A stretch of DNA of 64,000 nucleotides from Halomonas sp. (GTDB taxonomy: Bacteria > Pseudomonadota > Gammaproteobacteria > Pseudomonadales > Halomonadaceae). The translations under genes and the position numbers were made by a program. Of this stretch, positions 47,112-56,345 are shown piece by piece. The notes under the pieces are model-generated. The model saw nothing but the letters and a program-made list of their open reading frames with translations. It was not told the DNA's origin and made no database searches. Numbering within the stretch: the stretch's first letter is position 1; every line of letters begins with the position of its first letter. The stretch is taken from assembly GCF_007625055.1 (NCBI RefSeq), contig NZ_VMQS01000001.1:73649-137648 (forward strand), in the 5' to 3' direction.

Positions 47112-48053
47112 ATGGCCGAAGGGCGTGAAGTGCAATGGGTTGAGATTACCCCCGAACAGGCCGGGCAACGCATCGATAATTTCCTGATGACGCGCCTTAA
47201 AGGGGCGCCTAGAGCCTTGATCTATCGCATCGTGCGTAAAGGCGAGGTGCGGGTTAACAAGAAGCGGGTCAAGGTGGACTACCGCCTCCAGGGTGGTGAT
47301 CGGGTGCGTGTGCCCCCACTGCGCCTGGCGCCCCGTGAGGCGGTCAAGGAAGTCAGCGACAACCTGCGCGATGTATTGCTGGGTAGTGTGATCATGGAAG
47401 GGCCGGATTGGCTGGTGCTTAACAAACCTTCCGGTCTTGCAGTGCACGGTGGCAGTGGTGTCAAGATTGGCTTGATTGAGGCGCTTCGCCAGGTGCGGGA
47501 TGACCTGACGTTCCTGGAGCTGGTGCACCGGCTGGACCGTGATACCTCGGGATGTCTGTTGCTGGCAAAATCCCGTGATGCACTGGTAACCTTGAACACA
47601 GCGTTGAAACAGCATGCCATGGAAAAGCGTTACCTGGCGCTGGTCAGTGGCCGCTGGCCAGCCAAGAAAAGCTATGTCAGTGCCCGACTGGACCGCTATG
47701 AGGCTGGTAACGGTGAACGACGCGTGCGGGTAGATCCGACTGGCAAAGTGTCACGCACACGCTTCTCAGTTGTGGAAACCTACGAACGTGCAACCCTGAT
47801 TGAAGCCGAGCCAGTGACTGGCCGAACGCATCAGATTCGTGTTCACGCCGCCCATGCAGGGCATCCACTGTTGGGCGATGACAAATATCCCAGCCGTGAA
47901 AGCGAGCAATTATCACGCCGCATGAAGGTAGGCCGATTATTCCTGCATGCCCATGCATTAACCTTTCCTGAGCCAACCAATGGTCGTCCGGTAACCGTCA
48001 AGGCTGCTTTGCCTGACACGCTGGAAGATGTATTACGTCAGGCCCGACAATAG
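47112..48053 (+). CDS. rluC: 23S rRNA pseudouridine synthase RluC
   Basis: RluC makes pseudouridines at 955, 2504 and 2580 of 23S rRNA. The N-terminal S4 RNA-binding domain (about 12-75; RIDNFLMTRLKGAPRALIYRIVRKG, residues approximate) precedes the RluA-type catalytic domain. That domain has HRLDRDTSG with the catalytic Asp, and GRTHQIRVHAAHAGHPLLGD. Length 313 aa. AGGAG ten bases upstream sets the start; 18 upstream in-frame codons have no ribosome site. Divergent position to rne supports RluC over other paralogues. Confidence 0.93.
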   Translation: MAEGREVQWVEITPEQAGQRIDNFLMTRLKGAPRALIYRIVRKGEVRVNKKRVKVDYRLQGGDRVRVPPLRLAPREAVKEVSDNLRDVLLGSVIMEGPDWLVLNKPSGLAVHGGSGVKIGLIEALRQVRDDLTFLELVHRLDRDTSGCLLLAKSRDALVTLNTALKQHAMEKRYLALVSGRWPAKKSYVSARLDRYEAGNGERRVRVDPTGKVSRTRFSVVETYERATLIEAEPVTGRTHQIRVHAAHAGHPLLGDDKYPSRESEQLSRRMKVGRLFLHAHALTFPEPTNGRPVTVKAALPDTLEDVLRQARQ

Positions 48054-48069
48054 CGGACATTAAGATATT

Positions 48070-48732
48070 ATGCGCTTTGATCTTGTGATTTTTGATTGGG
48101 ACGGCACCCTGATGAACTCAGTGCCTAAAATTGTTGCCTGCATGCGGGAGGCCACCCGGGATGCACAGTTGCCTTCGCCGACGGATAAAGCGGTCGAAAA
48201 TATTATTGGCCTGGGGCTGCCCGAGGCAGTGGCGACCCTGTTTCCTGGTATAAGTGAGGCGCAATCAACGCGACTACGTGAATGCTATGCCCATCACTTT
48301 GTGCATGCCGATAACACGCCAATGACGTTTTTCGAGGGCGTTGAGCAGCATATTCACGGGCTTAGAGAGCGCTCCGAGCTGAAAATGGCGGTAGCAACCG
48401 GCAAGACCCGTAAGGGGCTGGCACGCATCTTTGAACAGACCCGAAGTGGTGACTGGTTTCACGCCAGCCGCACGGCGGACGAAACCCGCTCCAAACCGCA
48501 TCCGCAGATGCTCAGTGAATTATTGGAAGAACTCTCTCTGCCCGCAGAGCGGGCTGTCATGGTCGGGGATACCGAATACGACCTGGCAATGGCGCGCGCG
48601 CTGGGCATGCCTAGTGTCGGGGTGAGTTATGGTGTGCACAGCGTGGAGCGGCTGACCACCTGTGAACCGGAGTTTATCGCCCATAGTGTCGATAGCCTGT
48701 TTGACTGGCTGAACCGCGAGCTTGGAACCTGA
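48070..48732 (+). CDS. HAD-superfamily phosphatase (phosphoglycolate phosphatase-like)
   Basis: All four HAD motifs are present: DWDGTLMNS with the nucleophile Asp, VATGKT, the Lys in SKPHPQM, and MVGDTEYDLAMA. The cap domain is helical (C1 type). Length 220 aa. The family includes phosphoglycolate phosphatases and many general phosphatases, so the substrate is uncertain. It follows rluC by 16 bp and precedes sppA by 13 bp, an arrangement shared with Pseudomonas. Confidence 0.9.
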   Translation: MRFDLVIFDWDGTLMNSVPKIVACMREATRDAQLPSPTDKAVENIIGLGLPEAVATLFPGISEAQSTRLRECYAHHFVHADNTPMTFFEGVEQHIHGLRERSELKMAVATGKTRKGLARIFEQTRSGDWFHASRTADETRSKPHPQMLSELLEELSLPAERAVMVGDTEYDLAMARALGMPSVGVSYGVHSVERLTTCEPEFIAHSVDSLFDWLNRELGT

Positions 48733-48745
48733 ACGAGGAGCTGGT

Positions 48746-49852
48746 ATGAGCAAAGAGAATACGCCTGACGAAGACGATAGACCCGGGCCCGATCCCTGGA
48801 CCCAGGAGGTTGGGGCGGGCGCGCAGAAACGCCAAACCGAGGAGGCTGAGCCTGCGGCGAGTGAGGATGCTGAGGCGCTCGTGGAGCGTCAGCGTCTGAT
48901 GCAGCTGGAGATGATGGATCGCTGGATTGGTGGTGTGCTCACCGAACAGCGCCGCAGCCGTCGCTGGAAGCTGTTTTTCCGTTTTATATTTGTAGCGATT
49001 ATTGTCGCTTTGCTGTGGGGTGCTTTTTCCAGCGCCATCCTGGTCGGGGCGGGTCGCGGCATGCCTGCCCAGCCACACTTGGGGATTGTCACGGTGGACG
49101 GCGTGATTGCCAGTGACTCACCCGCCAATGCTGAGCGTGTCATCAGCGGCTTGAATCGTGCCTGGGAGGCCGAGCATACCGAGGCGGTCCTGCTGCATAT
49201 CAACAGCCCGGGGGGCAGTCCCGTCCAGTCGCAGCGCATATATGCGGAAATCATGCGCCTGCGCGACACGGGCGATAAACCCATTATTGCCCTGATAGAG
49301 GATATTGGGGCCAGTGGTGCCTACTACATTGCAGCGGCAGCAGATGAGATTGCCGCTTCACCTGCCAGCCTGGTGGGTAGCATCGGTGTCATTTATTCCG
49401 GTTTTGGCTTTGAGCGCGCAATTGACTCGCTTGGGATCGAGCGTCGTGTGCTGACGGCGGGTGAAAACAAGGCTTTTCTCGATCCTTTCAAGCCGCTGGA
49501 TGAAGACACTACCGAGTTCTGGCAACAGGTACTGGATAACACTCACCAGCAGTTCATTGATGATGTGGTCGCTGGGCGGGGTGAACGATTGAGCGATGAC
49601 GACGAGATCTTTTCAGGTCTGATCTGGAGCGGCGAGCAGGCAATAGAGCTGGGCCTGATTGATCGCCTTGATTCACTGGAATCATTATCCCGATCGTATT
49701 TCGATGAGGCGCGCTGGGAGGACTATACCCCAGCGCAGGATCCTTTTGAGCGCCTGTCACGCCGCTTTGCCCAGACAGCGGCTCAGCTGTTGGGCCTGAA
49801 AAGCTCGCCGTCGCCGGTTTCATTGCAGGTGCCGTCGGACGCCTCCTACTGA
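48746..49852 (+). CDS. sppA: Membrane-anchored S49 signal-peptide peptidase, SppA/SohB-like
   Basis: This single-domain S49 serine protease degrades signal peptides or small membrane fragments. An acidic, cytoplasmic N-terminus (about 1-60) precedes one transmembrane helix (about 75-100). The protease domain has INSPGGSPVQS, IEDIGASGAYYIAAAADEI with the nucleophile Ser, and VGSIGVIYSGF. The catalytic Lys is likely in the later part. Length 368 aa is half of E. coli SppA, as in Bacillus-type and Pseudomonas enzymes. GAGGAG seven bases upstream sets the start. Confidence 0.9.
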   Translation: MSKENTPDEDDRPGPDPWTQEVGAGAQKRQTEEAEPAASEDAEALVERQRLMQLEMMDRWIGGVLTEQRRSRRWKLFFRFIFVAIIVALLWGAFSSAILVGAGRGMPAQPHLGIVTVDGVIASDSPANAERVISGLNRAWEAEHTEAVLLHINSPGGSPVQSQRIYAEIMRLRDTGDKPIIALIEDIGASGAYYIAAAADEIAASPASLVGSIGVIYSGFGFERAIDSLGIERRVLTAGENKAFLDPFKPLDEDTTEFWQQVLDNTHQQFIDDVVAGRGERLSDDDEIFSGLIWSGEQAIELGLIDRLDSLESLSRSYFDEARWEDYTPAQDPFERLSRRFAQTAAQLLGLKSSPSPVSLQVPSDASY

Positions 49853-49862
49853 GGTTGATAGG

Positions 49863-50471
49863 TCACGGCATAAAGGTGCTGGCGTCAAGCGGGTCAATGC
49901 CCGCCTGGCGCAGCATCCGGCACAGGGCAATCATCGGCAGGCCAATCAGGGCGTTGGGATCCTGGCCCTCAAGGGCCTCAAACAGAGCAATCCCCAGGCC
50001 TTCCATGCGAAAGCTGCCAGCACTGTTAAGTGGCTGTTCCTGGGCAACGTAGTAACGGATTTCGTTTTCTGACAAACGGCGAAAGACTACTTCGAATGGT
50101 TCTACATGCACTTGATGTTGCCCGTGCCGTGTGTCGACCAGCGCCAGGCCGGTCAGAAAAGTGACGCGCTGGCCTGAAAAGCGGCGTAAGTTGGCGCAGG
50201 CTTTTTCTTCGCTGAGCGGCTTGCCAAGAATATCATTTCCGAAGATGGCCACCTGATCCGAGCCGATAATGCAGTGGTGCGGATACTCATCTGCAATCGC
50301 CTGCGCCTTGCTCAATGCCAAGCGATGCACCAGGGCCTCGGGCGTCTCGTCTGGATGCGGTGTCTCATCAATGTCCGGTGAGTGAGCCCGATAGGGGATA
50401 CGCAGACGGTCAAGCAAATCTCGGCGTGAGGCAGAGCTTGAGGCGAGAATCAAAGGGGTGTCAGTTGGCAT
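49863..50471 (-). CDS. maf: Maf family nucleotide pyrophosphatase (YceF-like)
   Basis: Maf proteins hydrolyse non-canonical nucleoside triphosphates to monophosphates. The N-terminal LILASSSASRRDLL loop, the SPDIDE acidic motif, IIGSDQVAIF and LGKPLSEEKA are typical of the YceF/7-methyl-GTP branch. Length 202 aa. The start is the ATG after GAGGA; twenty upstream codons are rejected. It converges on sppA with only 10 bp between. A neighbour of yceD-rpmF in E. coli too, but divergently oriented. Confidence 0.92.
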   Translation of the reverse strand: MPTDTPLILASSSASRRDLLDRLRIPYRAHSPDIDETPHPDETPEALVHRLALSKAQAIADEYPHHCIIGSDQVAIFGNDILGKPLSEEKACANLRRFSGQRVTFLTGLALVDTRHGQHQVHVEPFEVVFRRLSENEIRYYVAQEQPLNSAGSFRMEGLGIALFEALEGQDPNALIGLPMIALCRMLRQAGIDPLDASTFMP

Positions 50472-50573
50472 CTTGAGGTTCCTCAGAGGTAATCGACGCT
50501 GGTTATAAGAGTCTGGTTGCAGTGTAACCAAGCGGGAGTTGCACGCCTACCGGCAATAAATATCGCGCTGGCT

Positions 50574-50602
50574 TTGACAGCGACGGGGGGAGTGCCTATC
50601 AT
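50574..50602 (+). promoter_or_regulatory. Strong sigma-70 promoter for yceD-rpmF
   Basis: Perfect -35 TTGACA (50574-50579) and -10 TATCAT (50597-50602) are exactly 17 bp apart. The predicted start (about 50608-50610) lies only two to four bases before the yceD ATG, so the transcript would be almost leaderless. Confidence 0.8.
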
Positions 50603-50611
50603 TGCGCGCCT

Positions 50612-51157
50612 ATGTTGACCTCACAAATTCCCAGCCGGGTCGAGCCTTATAAGCTTGCAGCCCGCCACGAACGCCTTGAAGGCACGGTTGCGCTTGATTC
50701 ACTGGCGCGTCTGGCCGAAGAGGCTGGTCCGCAAACCGGTCAGTGCCAGGTGGTACTTGAGTTTGCTGTCAATGCCCAGGGGCGTCGTGAAATTCGTGGC
50801 CATTTGCAGGCAGAGCTGTCGCTTGCCTGCCGACGTTGCCTGGAGCCTATGGTGCAGATGGTCGAAAGCCATTTTCTGCTCGGTATGGTCAGCGATGAAG
50901 CGCTTGCCGGTGAGTTGCCGTCAAGCCATGAGCCTGTGCTGGTGGAAAATGAACAGCTTGACTTGCTGACCGTCGTGGAAGATGAGCTAATTCTCAGTCT
51001 TCCCCAGGTTGTCTATCACGACGAGCAGGATTGTGGTGTTTCAGCACAGCAGTTGGTCAGCAAGGCTGATGATGATACTGGTGCTTCATCAGCCACAAAC
51101 CCCTTTGCCGTGCTGAACACGTTGAAAGACAGCAGCACTTCAAAAGGCAAAAAATAG
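50612..51157 (+). CDS. yceD: YceD family protein (DUF177, ribosome assembly-linked)
   Basis: This 181-residue protein of the DUF177 family is linked with 23S rRNA accumulation in bacteria and plants. The conserved cysteine pair CRRC, the ENEQLDLLTVVEDELILSLP segment (positions about 110-130) and the ending NPFAVLNTLK match E. coli YceD closely, including the N-terminus. No ribosome site is visible before the ATG because the promoter is immediately upstream. rpmF follows in 28 bp, the universal arrangement. Confidence 0.93.
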   Translation: MLTSQIPSRVEPYKLAARHERLEGTVALDSLARLAEEAGPQTGQCQVVLEFAVNAQGRREIRGHLQAELSLACRRCLEPMVQMVESHFLLGMVSDEALAGELPSSHEPVLVENEQLDLLTVVEDELILSLPQVVYHDEQDCGVSAQQLVSKADDDTGASSATNPFAVLNTLKDSSTSKGKK

Positions 51158-51185
51158 TTTTTCTCTACATCTGGAGTAATTAATC

Positions 51186-51356
51186 ATGGCAGTCCAAAAG
51201 AACCGTAAAACCCGTTCCAAGCGCGGCATGCGTCGCAGTCACGATGCTCTGAGTGCACCTACCCTGTCTCAGGACAAGGAAACAGGTACTACTCATCTTC
51301 GTCATCACGTGGCAGCTGACGGCTTCTATCGTGGCCGTAAAGTGGTTGAAGTATAA
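51186..51356 (+). CDS. rpmF: 50S ribosomal protein L32
   Basis: A 56-residue ORF encodes bL32: it begins [17 protein letters not shown] and ends [10 protein letters not shown]. It is the form without zinc-binding cysteines. GGAG nine bases before the ATG is the ribosome site. The position between yceD and plsX is universal in gammaproteobacteria and couples ribosome and lipid genes. Confidence 0.97.
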   Translation: MAVQKNRKTRSKRGMRRSHDALSAPTLSQDKETGTTHLRHHVAADGFYRGRKVVEV

Positions 51357-51417
51357 CGCTTGCAACGTTCGCTGGCTCAGCCAGACAGCGATGATCCAAT
51401 AGACATGGTTCATTAGT

Positions 51418-52464
51418 GTGCGCATTGCAATAGATGTCATGGGCGGTGATTTGGGTCCGCCCGCGATTATCGAAGGTGTTGCCAAGGCAGCGTGCCTGTA
51501 TCCTGATGTGCGATTTCTGCTGTTTGGTCCAAGTCGGCAGATTACTGCCGAACTTTCGCGCTTGCCGCAGCCATTGGTTGCGGCAGCATCGCGTATGTCA
51601 GTATGCGATGCTACACACGTGGTACCTCCTGAGGCATCAGCTGCATGGGCGCTTCGTCATGGTCAGCAGACGAGCATGGCAAGAATGCTTCGTTCACTTG
51701 TGCATCCTGACAGGCCTCCAGACGCCGACGCCGGTGTCAGTGCCGGCAACACGGCGGCGCTGGTTGCCTTGTCACGTCGAGAACTAGGGACCTTACCCAC
51801 CGTTACCCGTCCAGCTATCAGTACCTCCATCCCGACCCGCAATGGCAAGCACTGCTACCTGCTGGATCTGGGTGCCAATGTCGACTCCCCTGCCCAGCGT
51901 CTGGTGGAGTTTGCCCTGATGGGCGCTGTCATGGCCCAATGTGTTGATGGTGTTGCCAGGCCTCGGGTTGGGTTGCTCAATGTGGGGGTTGAAGCCACCA
52001 AAGGGGGGCAGGTCGTGCGTGAGGCGGATATACTTATCCGCTCGATAAACGAGGCCTCGCTATTTGATTATCAGGGTTACGCAGAAGGCGGCGATCTTTT
52101 TCAGGGTTACCTTGATGTGCTTGTCTGCGATGGTTTTGTGGGTAATGCGGTGCTTAAATCCAGTGAAGGGTTGGCTCGCATGCTGGTGGAAAGGGTTCAG
52201 GCAACGTTTGAGTCGCGTCTGACAGGGCGTCTGGTAGGCTTTCTGGCTCGACCCGCGCTGAAACGGCTCAAGCAGGAGCTTGATCCAGTGCGCTATAATG
52301 GGGCCAGCCTTTTGGGGCTTTCCCGAACAGTGGTCAAGAGTCACGGCGCCAGCCACGCAGATGGCTTTTGTTACGCTGTGGCGCGCGCCATCGATGAAGT
52401 TGCTCAACAGTTGCCCGAACGACTTGCCCATCGCCTGATGCAGTTGCCAAGACGTTCTGAGTGA
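51418..52464 (+). CDS. plsX: Acyl-ACP:phosphate acyltransferase PlsX
   Basis: PlsX converts acyl-ACP to acyl-phosphate for phosphatidic acid synthesis. The N-terminal IDVMGGDLGP motif, GVSAGNTAALVALSRR, LLDLGANVD and VCDGFVGNAVLKSSEGLA are family hallmarks. Length 348 aa. The start is GTG (MRIAIDVMGG), preceded by no strong ribosome site. It lies 61 bp after rpmF. fabH, which follows plsX in E. coli, is absent here. Confidence 0.94.
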   Translation: MRIAIDVMGGDLGPPAIIEGVAKAACLYPDVRFLLFGPSRQITAELSRLPQPLVAAASRMSVCDATHVVPPEASAAWALRHGQQTSMARMLRSLVHPDRPPDADAGVSAGNTAALVALSRRELGTLPTVTRPAISTSIPTRNGKHCYLLDLGANVDSPAQRLVEFALMGAVMAQCVDGVARPRVGLLNVGVEATKGGQVVREADILIRSINEASLFDYQGYAEGGDLFQGYLDVLVCDGFVGNAVLKSSEGLARMLVERVQATFESRLTGRLVGFLARPALKRLKQELDPVRYNGASLLGLSRTVVKSHGASHADGFCYAVARAIDEVAQQLPERLAHRLMQLPRRSE

Positions 52465-52608
52465 CTGAGCTGATCGTCGAAAAGGCAGATATTTTAATGC
52501 AGAGAACATCGGGGATGGTTCTTTGCAACACGTGCCCAATAAAAACATTGGTCGCCAGTGGTTTATCGCTCATAAGAGCAAACGCCAACCAGAGCAAAGG
52601 TGAACGAC

Positions 52609-53580
52609 ATGTCTCAACCCCTTGCCCTCATATTTCCCGGGCAGGGCTCTCAACAGCTGGGAATGCTTAGAGAGCTGGCCGAGCGCTACAGTGTAGTCGG
52701 TACAACGTTTGAAGAAGCAGCGGATGCTTTGAGTTATGACCTCTGGAAGGTTGTGCAGGAAGGCCCGGAAGCATCGTTGAATGCGACTGCCTGTACCCAG
52801 CCGGCACTGTTGGCATCGAGTGTCGCCATCTGGCGTGTCTGGCAGGAGTTGGAAGGTCCTCGTCCAGTCGTCATGGCAGGTCACAGCCTGGGTGAATACA
52901 GTGCCATGGTGTGCGCAGGTGTGATGAGCTTTGCTGAAGGTATAAAGCTGGTTCGCCTGCGCGGTGACGCCATGCAGGAAGCCGTACCTGCCGGTCAAGG
53001 GGGGATGGCAGCCATTCTCGGGCTCGAAAACGCAGCAGTTGAAGCAGCCTGTGCTGAAGCTGCGCAAGGAGAGGTTGTATCGGCCGTCAACTATAACGCG
53101 CCCGGCCAGGTGGTGATTGCCGGCTCCAAAGGTGCAGTGGAAAGGGCGATTGCAGCTTGTCAGGGCGCCGGCGCCAAACGTGCCATGCCCCTGCCGGTGT
53201 CGGTTCCGTCTCATTGTGCTCTGATGAAGCCAGCGGCAGAACGTCTGTCTGCAGCGATACAGTCCATTGATCTTCGGGCGCCGCGCTACAGCGTTATCCA
53301 GAATGTTGATGCCAGAGCGCATGCCGACGTTGATACCTTGCGCACCCGACTTGTCGAGCAGTTATATCGTCCAGTACGCTGGACCGAATGCGTGGAGGCC
53401 ATGAGCGAACAGGGAGCTGAAACCTTTATTGAGTGCGGGCCCGGTAAAGTGTTGACCGGCCTGAATAAGCGAATTGTTCGTGGCAGCAGGGGGCTGGCAG
53501 TCAACGATCCGGACAGTTTGAGTGCGGCACTGGAGCTGGCACGTGAAACGGTCGCTGCCAGTAGCGATATGCAACGCTAG
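52609..53580 (+). CDS. fabD: Malonyl-CoA:ACP transacylase FabD
   Basis: FabD moves malonyl from CoA to acyl carrier protein to feed fatty-acid elongation. It has LIFPGQGSQQLGM at the start, the nucleophile Ser93 in GHSLGEYSA, and the catalytic His in VPSHCALM. Length 323 aa. AAGG eight bases before the ATG sets the start; a GTG three codons earlier is less likely. A 144-bp gap follows plsX in which I see no gene and no clear promoter. Confidence 0.95.
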   Translation: MSQPLALIFPGQGSQQLGMLRELAERYSVVGTTFEEAADALSYDLWKVVQEGPEASLNATACTQPALLASSVAIWRVWQELEGPRPVVMAGHSLGEYSAMVCAGVMSFAEGIKLVRLRGDAMQEAVPAGQGGMAAILGLENAAVEAACAEAAQGEVVSAVNYNAPGQVVIAGSKGAVERAIAACQGAGAKRAMPLPVSVPSHCALMKPAAERLSAAIQSIDLRAPRYSVIQNVDARAHADVDTLRTRLVEQLYRPVRWTECVEAMSEQGAETFIECGPGKVLTGLNKRIVRGSRGLAVNDPDSLSAALELARETVAASSDMQR

Positions 53581-53673
53581 ATGAGTGTGCGGGGCAATTG
53601 ATGCGGATGCCTGTCAATATCGCCGCTGATTAGCCAGATAATCGAGCTGAAGACAGAGTTAAGGACTGAGCTG

Positions 53674-54417
53674 ATGACAGAAGAACGCAAAGTGGCGCTG
53701 GTCACAGGGGCTAGCCGTGGTATCGGGCGGGCGATTGCTCATGAGTTGGCACGTCAAGGACGAATCGTGGTGGGCACGGCCACCAGCGAATCGGGCGCTG
53801 AAAAAATTGACGCAGACCTCAAGGCGCAAGGTTTCGACGGTGCGGGTATGTGCCTGAATGTCAACGATCAGGTCAGCATTGATGGCGTGCTCAAGCAGAT
53901 TGGTGAAAATTTCGATGTGCCGACTATCCTTGTCAACAATGCCGGCATTACCCGCGATAATCTGCTGATGCGCATGAAAGAACACGAATGGGATGAGGTT
54001 CTGGATACCAATCTCAAATCTGTCTATCGTGTAAGCAAGGCGTGTCTGCGTGGGATGACAAAAGCCCGCTTTGGGCGCATTGTGTCGATCAGCTCGGTGG
54101 TGGCCACCATGGGGAACCTGGGCCAGGCTAACTATGCCGCCGCCAAAGCGGGTATGGAGGGTTTCAGCCGCTCGTTGGCCAGGGAAGTGGCATCACGAAA
54201 TATTACCGTCAATAATGTGGCTCCCGGATTCATCGCGACCGATATGACGCAATCATTGCCGGAAGCGCAGCATGAAATGTTATTGAAACAGATTCCGCTG
54301 GCGCGCTTGGGCACACCCGAAGAAATCGCCGCCGCTGTCGGGTTTCTGACCAGCGATGCAGCAGGATACATCACCGGTGAGACCCTACAGGTTAACGGCG
54401 GTATGAATATGCGATGA
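53674..54417 (+). CDS. fabG: 3-oxoacyl-[acyl-carrier-protein] reductase FabG
   Basis: FabG is the NADPH-dependent short-chain dehydrogenase that reduces 3-ketoacyl-ACP. It has the nucleotide loop TGASRGIGRAI, the NNAG motif, catalytic Ser (SISSVV), and Tyr-Lys in YAAAKAG. The end GYITGETLQVNGGMNM is diagnostic for FabG among SDRs. Length 247 aa. AAGGA lies about eight bases before the ATG. Flanked by fabD and acpP as in most proteobacteria. Confidence 0.96.
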   Translation: MTEERKVALVTGASRGIGRAIAHELARQGRIVVGTATSESGAEKIDADLKAQGFDGAGMCLNVNDQVSIDGVLKQIGENFDVPTILVNNAGITRDNLLMRMKEHEWDEVLDTNLKSVYRVSKACLRGMTKARFGRIVSISSVVATMGNLGQANYAAAKAGMEGFSRSLAREVASRNITVNNVAPGFIATDMTQSLPEAQHEMLLKQIPLARLGTPEEIAAAVGFLTSDAAGYITGETLQVNGGMNMR

Positions 54418-54435
54418 TGCCTTTGATTTTCGCGG

Positions 54436-54462
54436 TTGCGTCTATCAAGGGGCGTCTATAAA
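54436..54462 (+). promoter_or_regulatory. Weak candidate promoter for acpP, with direct repeat
   Basis: TTGCGT (54436-54441) and TATAAA (54457-54462) are 15 bp apart, one short of the usual range. The octamer GCGTCTAT occurs twice here (54438-54445 and 54452-54459). acpP is often expressed from its own strong promoter, so the position is sensible. Confidence 0.35.
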
Positions 54463-54539
54463 CTACTCCGCAGCTTTTGGCTTGCGGTTTCCAAATGGCT
54501 GTTTACCTAACGGCTAACGTGAATGACTGGAGTACGTTA

Positions 54540-54773
54540 ATGAGTACAATCGAAGAGCGCGTAAAAAAAGTAGTGGCTGAGCGCCTGAACGTTAAAGAAG
54601 AAGATATCCAGAATGGATCTTCCTTTACCGAAGACCTGGGTGCTGATTCTCTCGACACCGTTGAACTGGTGATGGCGCTTGAAGAGGAATTCGACACTGA
54701 AATTCCTGACGAAGAAGCTGAAAAGATCACCACGGTTCAGGAAGCTATCGATTACGTCAACGCCCACCAGTAA
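54540..54773 (+). CDS. acpP: Acyl carrier protein
   Basis: This is the 77-residue acidic carrier of fatty-acid intermediates. Ser37 in [16 protein letters not shown] is the 4'-phosphopantetheine attachment site. The start is the ATG seven bases after GGAG; a longer frame of 21 upstream codons has no ribosome site. A terminator 50 bp downstream ends the transcript, which would raise ACP level relative to fabF. Confidence 0.97.
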   Translation: MSTIEERVKKVVAERLNVKEEDIQNGSSFTEDLGADSLDTVELVMALEEEFDTEIPDEEAEKITTVQEAIDYVNAHQ

Positions 54774-54820
54774 GGGGCGGCATTGATGGCACGAGCCGAG
54801 GCGGCCTGACCGCCTGATGA

Positions 54821-54850
54821 AAAGCCGCCCTTGAATGGGGCGGCTTTCTT
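54821..54850 (+). terminator. Terminator after acpP
   Basis: Ten-base arms AAAGCCGCCC and GGGCGGCTTT form a perfect stem around a 7-nt loop, followed by CTT. The T tract is interrupted by one C. It separates acpP from fabF. Confidence 0.75.
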
Positions 54851-54914
54851 GTATCAGGCTTTAAAACATTCACGCGGACAAACGCCGGGCATCTACGCAG
54901 CGGTTAAATTTCGT

Positions 54915-54920
54915 TATACT
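54915..54920 (+). promoter_or_regulatory. Candidate -10 box for fabF
   Basis: TATACT lies in the 243-bp acpP-fabF gap after the terminator. The -35 region at 17-18 bp is poor. A promoter is needed somewhere here because the terminator precedes fabF. The rest of the gap shows no gene. Confidence 0.4.
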
Positions 54921-55090
54921 GTGAGGCTGTGGCAACGTCATTTTCTTTCAGCGGTCGTTTCTGCTGATGGAAGACAATTCAGCTCACATCGCCCAGTTCA
55001 CAAATGGAATGGGCGCACTCGTCACAGTGATGGCAGGTGCCGCAATAACCTGAACGGGTTAAGTCACCATGGATGCCTGGAGGAAAACGC

Positions 55091-56329
55091 ATGGCACGTA
55101 AAAGGGTAGTGGTAACTGGGCTAGGCCTGGTGACCCCTGTAGGAAACACTGTCGATGAATCATGGGCAAATATTACAGCAGGCAACAGTGGAATTGCCCT
55201 GATTGATGACTTTGACACCAGTGGTTTTAATACGCGCTTTGGTGGTTCGGTCAAGGCATTTGATATCAGTCCCTATCTGAACCCTAAAGACGCACGTAAG
55301 ATGGATCTTTTCATTCAATATGGAATGGCTGCCGGCGCACAGGCAATTAATGATTCAGGTATTGAGTGTACTGAAGATAACGCTGAGCGCATTGGCGTGG
55401 CGATTGGTTCCGGGATTGGCGGTTTGCCGATGATCGAGCACAACCATTCAGCGCTATTGAAAAGTGGCCCACGTCGTATTTCGCCTTTTTTTGTGCCGGG
55501 CTCTATTATCAACATGATCTCCGGCAACATTGCGATCCAGCACGGCTTTAAAGGGCCCAACATCGCGATCACTACCGCCTGCACCACCGGGACGCACAAT
55601 ATTGGCTACAGTGCTCGCACCATCGCCTATGGTGACGCAGATGTGATGATCTGCGGTGGCGCCGAAATGGCGACCACCCCGCTGGGGCTGGGCGGTTTTT
55701 CTGCCGCACGCGCGCTGTCGACCCGTAATGATGACCCCAAAGCGGCAAGCCGTCCCTGGGATACTGACCGTGACGGCTTTGTACTGTCTGACGGTGCAGG
55801 GGTCATGGTGTTGGAAGAATACGAGCATGCTGTTGCGCGTGGTGCGCCTATTTACGCCGAGCTGGCCGGTTTTGGCATGAGTGACGATGCCTATCACATG
55901 ACGGCGCCGCCCGAAGACGGTCGCGGTGCTGCCCTGTCAATGCGCAATGCGATCCGCGATGCCCAGCTCAATCCGGAAGCAGTGGATTACGTCAATGCCC
56001 ACGGCACCTCGACGCAAGCCGGAGACCTGGCAGAAAGCCGTGCGATTGAATATGTGATGGGCAGCGCTGCCAAGCAGGTAGCGGTAAGCTCAACCAAATC
56101 GATGATTGGCCACCTGCTAGGTGCTGCCGGAGCGGTTGAAGCCGTGTTCAGTGTCCTGGCTATTCGTGATCAGGTGGCCCCGCCCACCATCAACCTGGAT
56201 AACCCTCAGGAAGGTTGCGACCTGGATTACGTGCCACACACAGCACGCAAGATGAATATTGATGTGGCGCTTTCCAACTCTTTCGGTTTTGGCGGCACCA
56301 ACGGCTCTCTGCTGTTCAAGAAAGTCTGA
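55091..56329 (+). CDS. fabF: 3-oxoacyl-[acyl-carrier-protein] synthase II FabF
   Basis: FabF (KAS II) condenses malonyl-ACP with acyl-ACP. Catalytic Cys164 lies in [10 protein letters not shown]; the two His residues are in VNAHGTST and [11 protein letters not shown]. Length 412 aa. GGAGGAAAA before the ATG is a strong ribosome site; six upstream in-frame codons are unlikely. The order acpP-fabF-pabC-mltG-tmk-holB is the classic one. Confidence 0.96.
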   Translation: MARKRVVVTGLGLVTPVGNTVDESWANITAGNSGIALIDDFDTSGFNTRFGGSVKAFDISPYLNPKDARKMDLFIQYGMAAGAQAINDSGIECTEDNAERIGVAIGSGIGGLPMIEHNHSALLKSGPRRISPFFVPGSIINMISGNIAIQHGFKGPNIAITTACTTGTHNIGYSARTIAYGDADVMICGGAEMATTPLGLGGFSAARALSTRNDDPKAASRPWDTDRDGFVLSDGAGVMVLEEYEHAVARGAPIYAELAGFGMSDDAYHMTAPPEDGRGAALSMRNAIRDAQLNPEAVDYVNAHGTSTQAGDLAESRAIEYVMGSAAKQVAVSSTKSMIGHLLGAAGAVEAVFSVLAIRDQVAPPTINLDNPQEGCDLDYVPHTARKMNIDVALSNSFGFGGTNGSLLFKKV

Positions 56330-56345
56330 GACAAACGGAGCCTGG

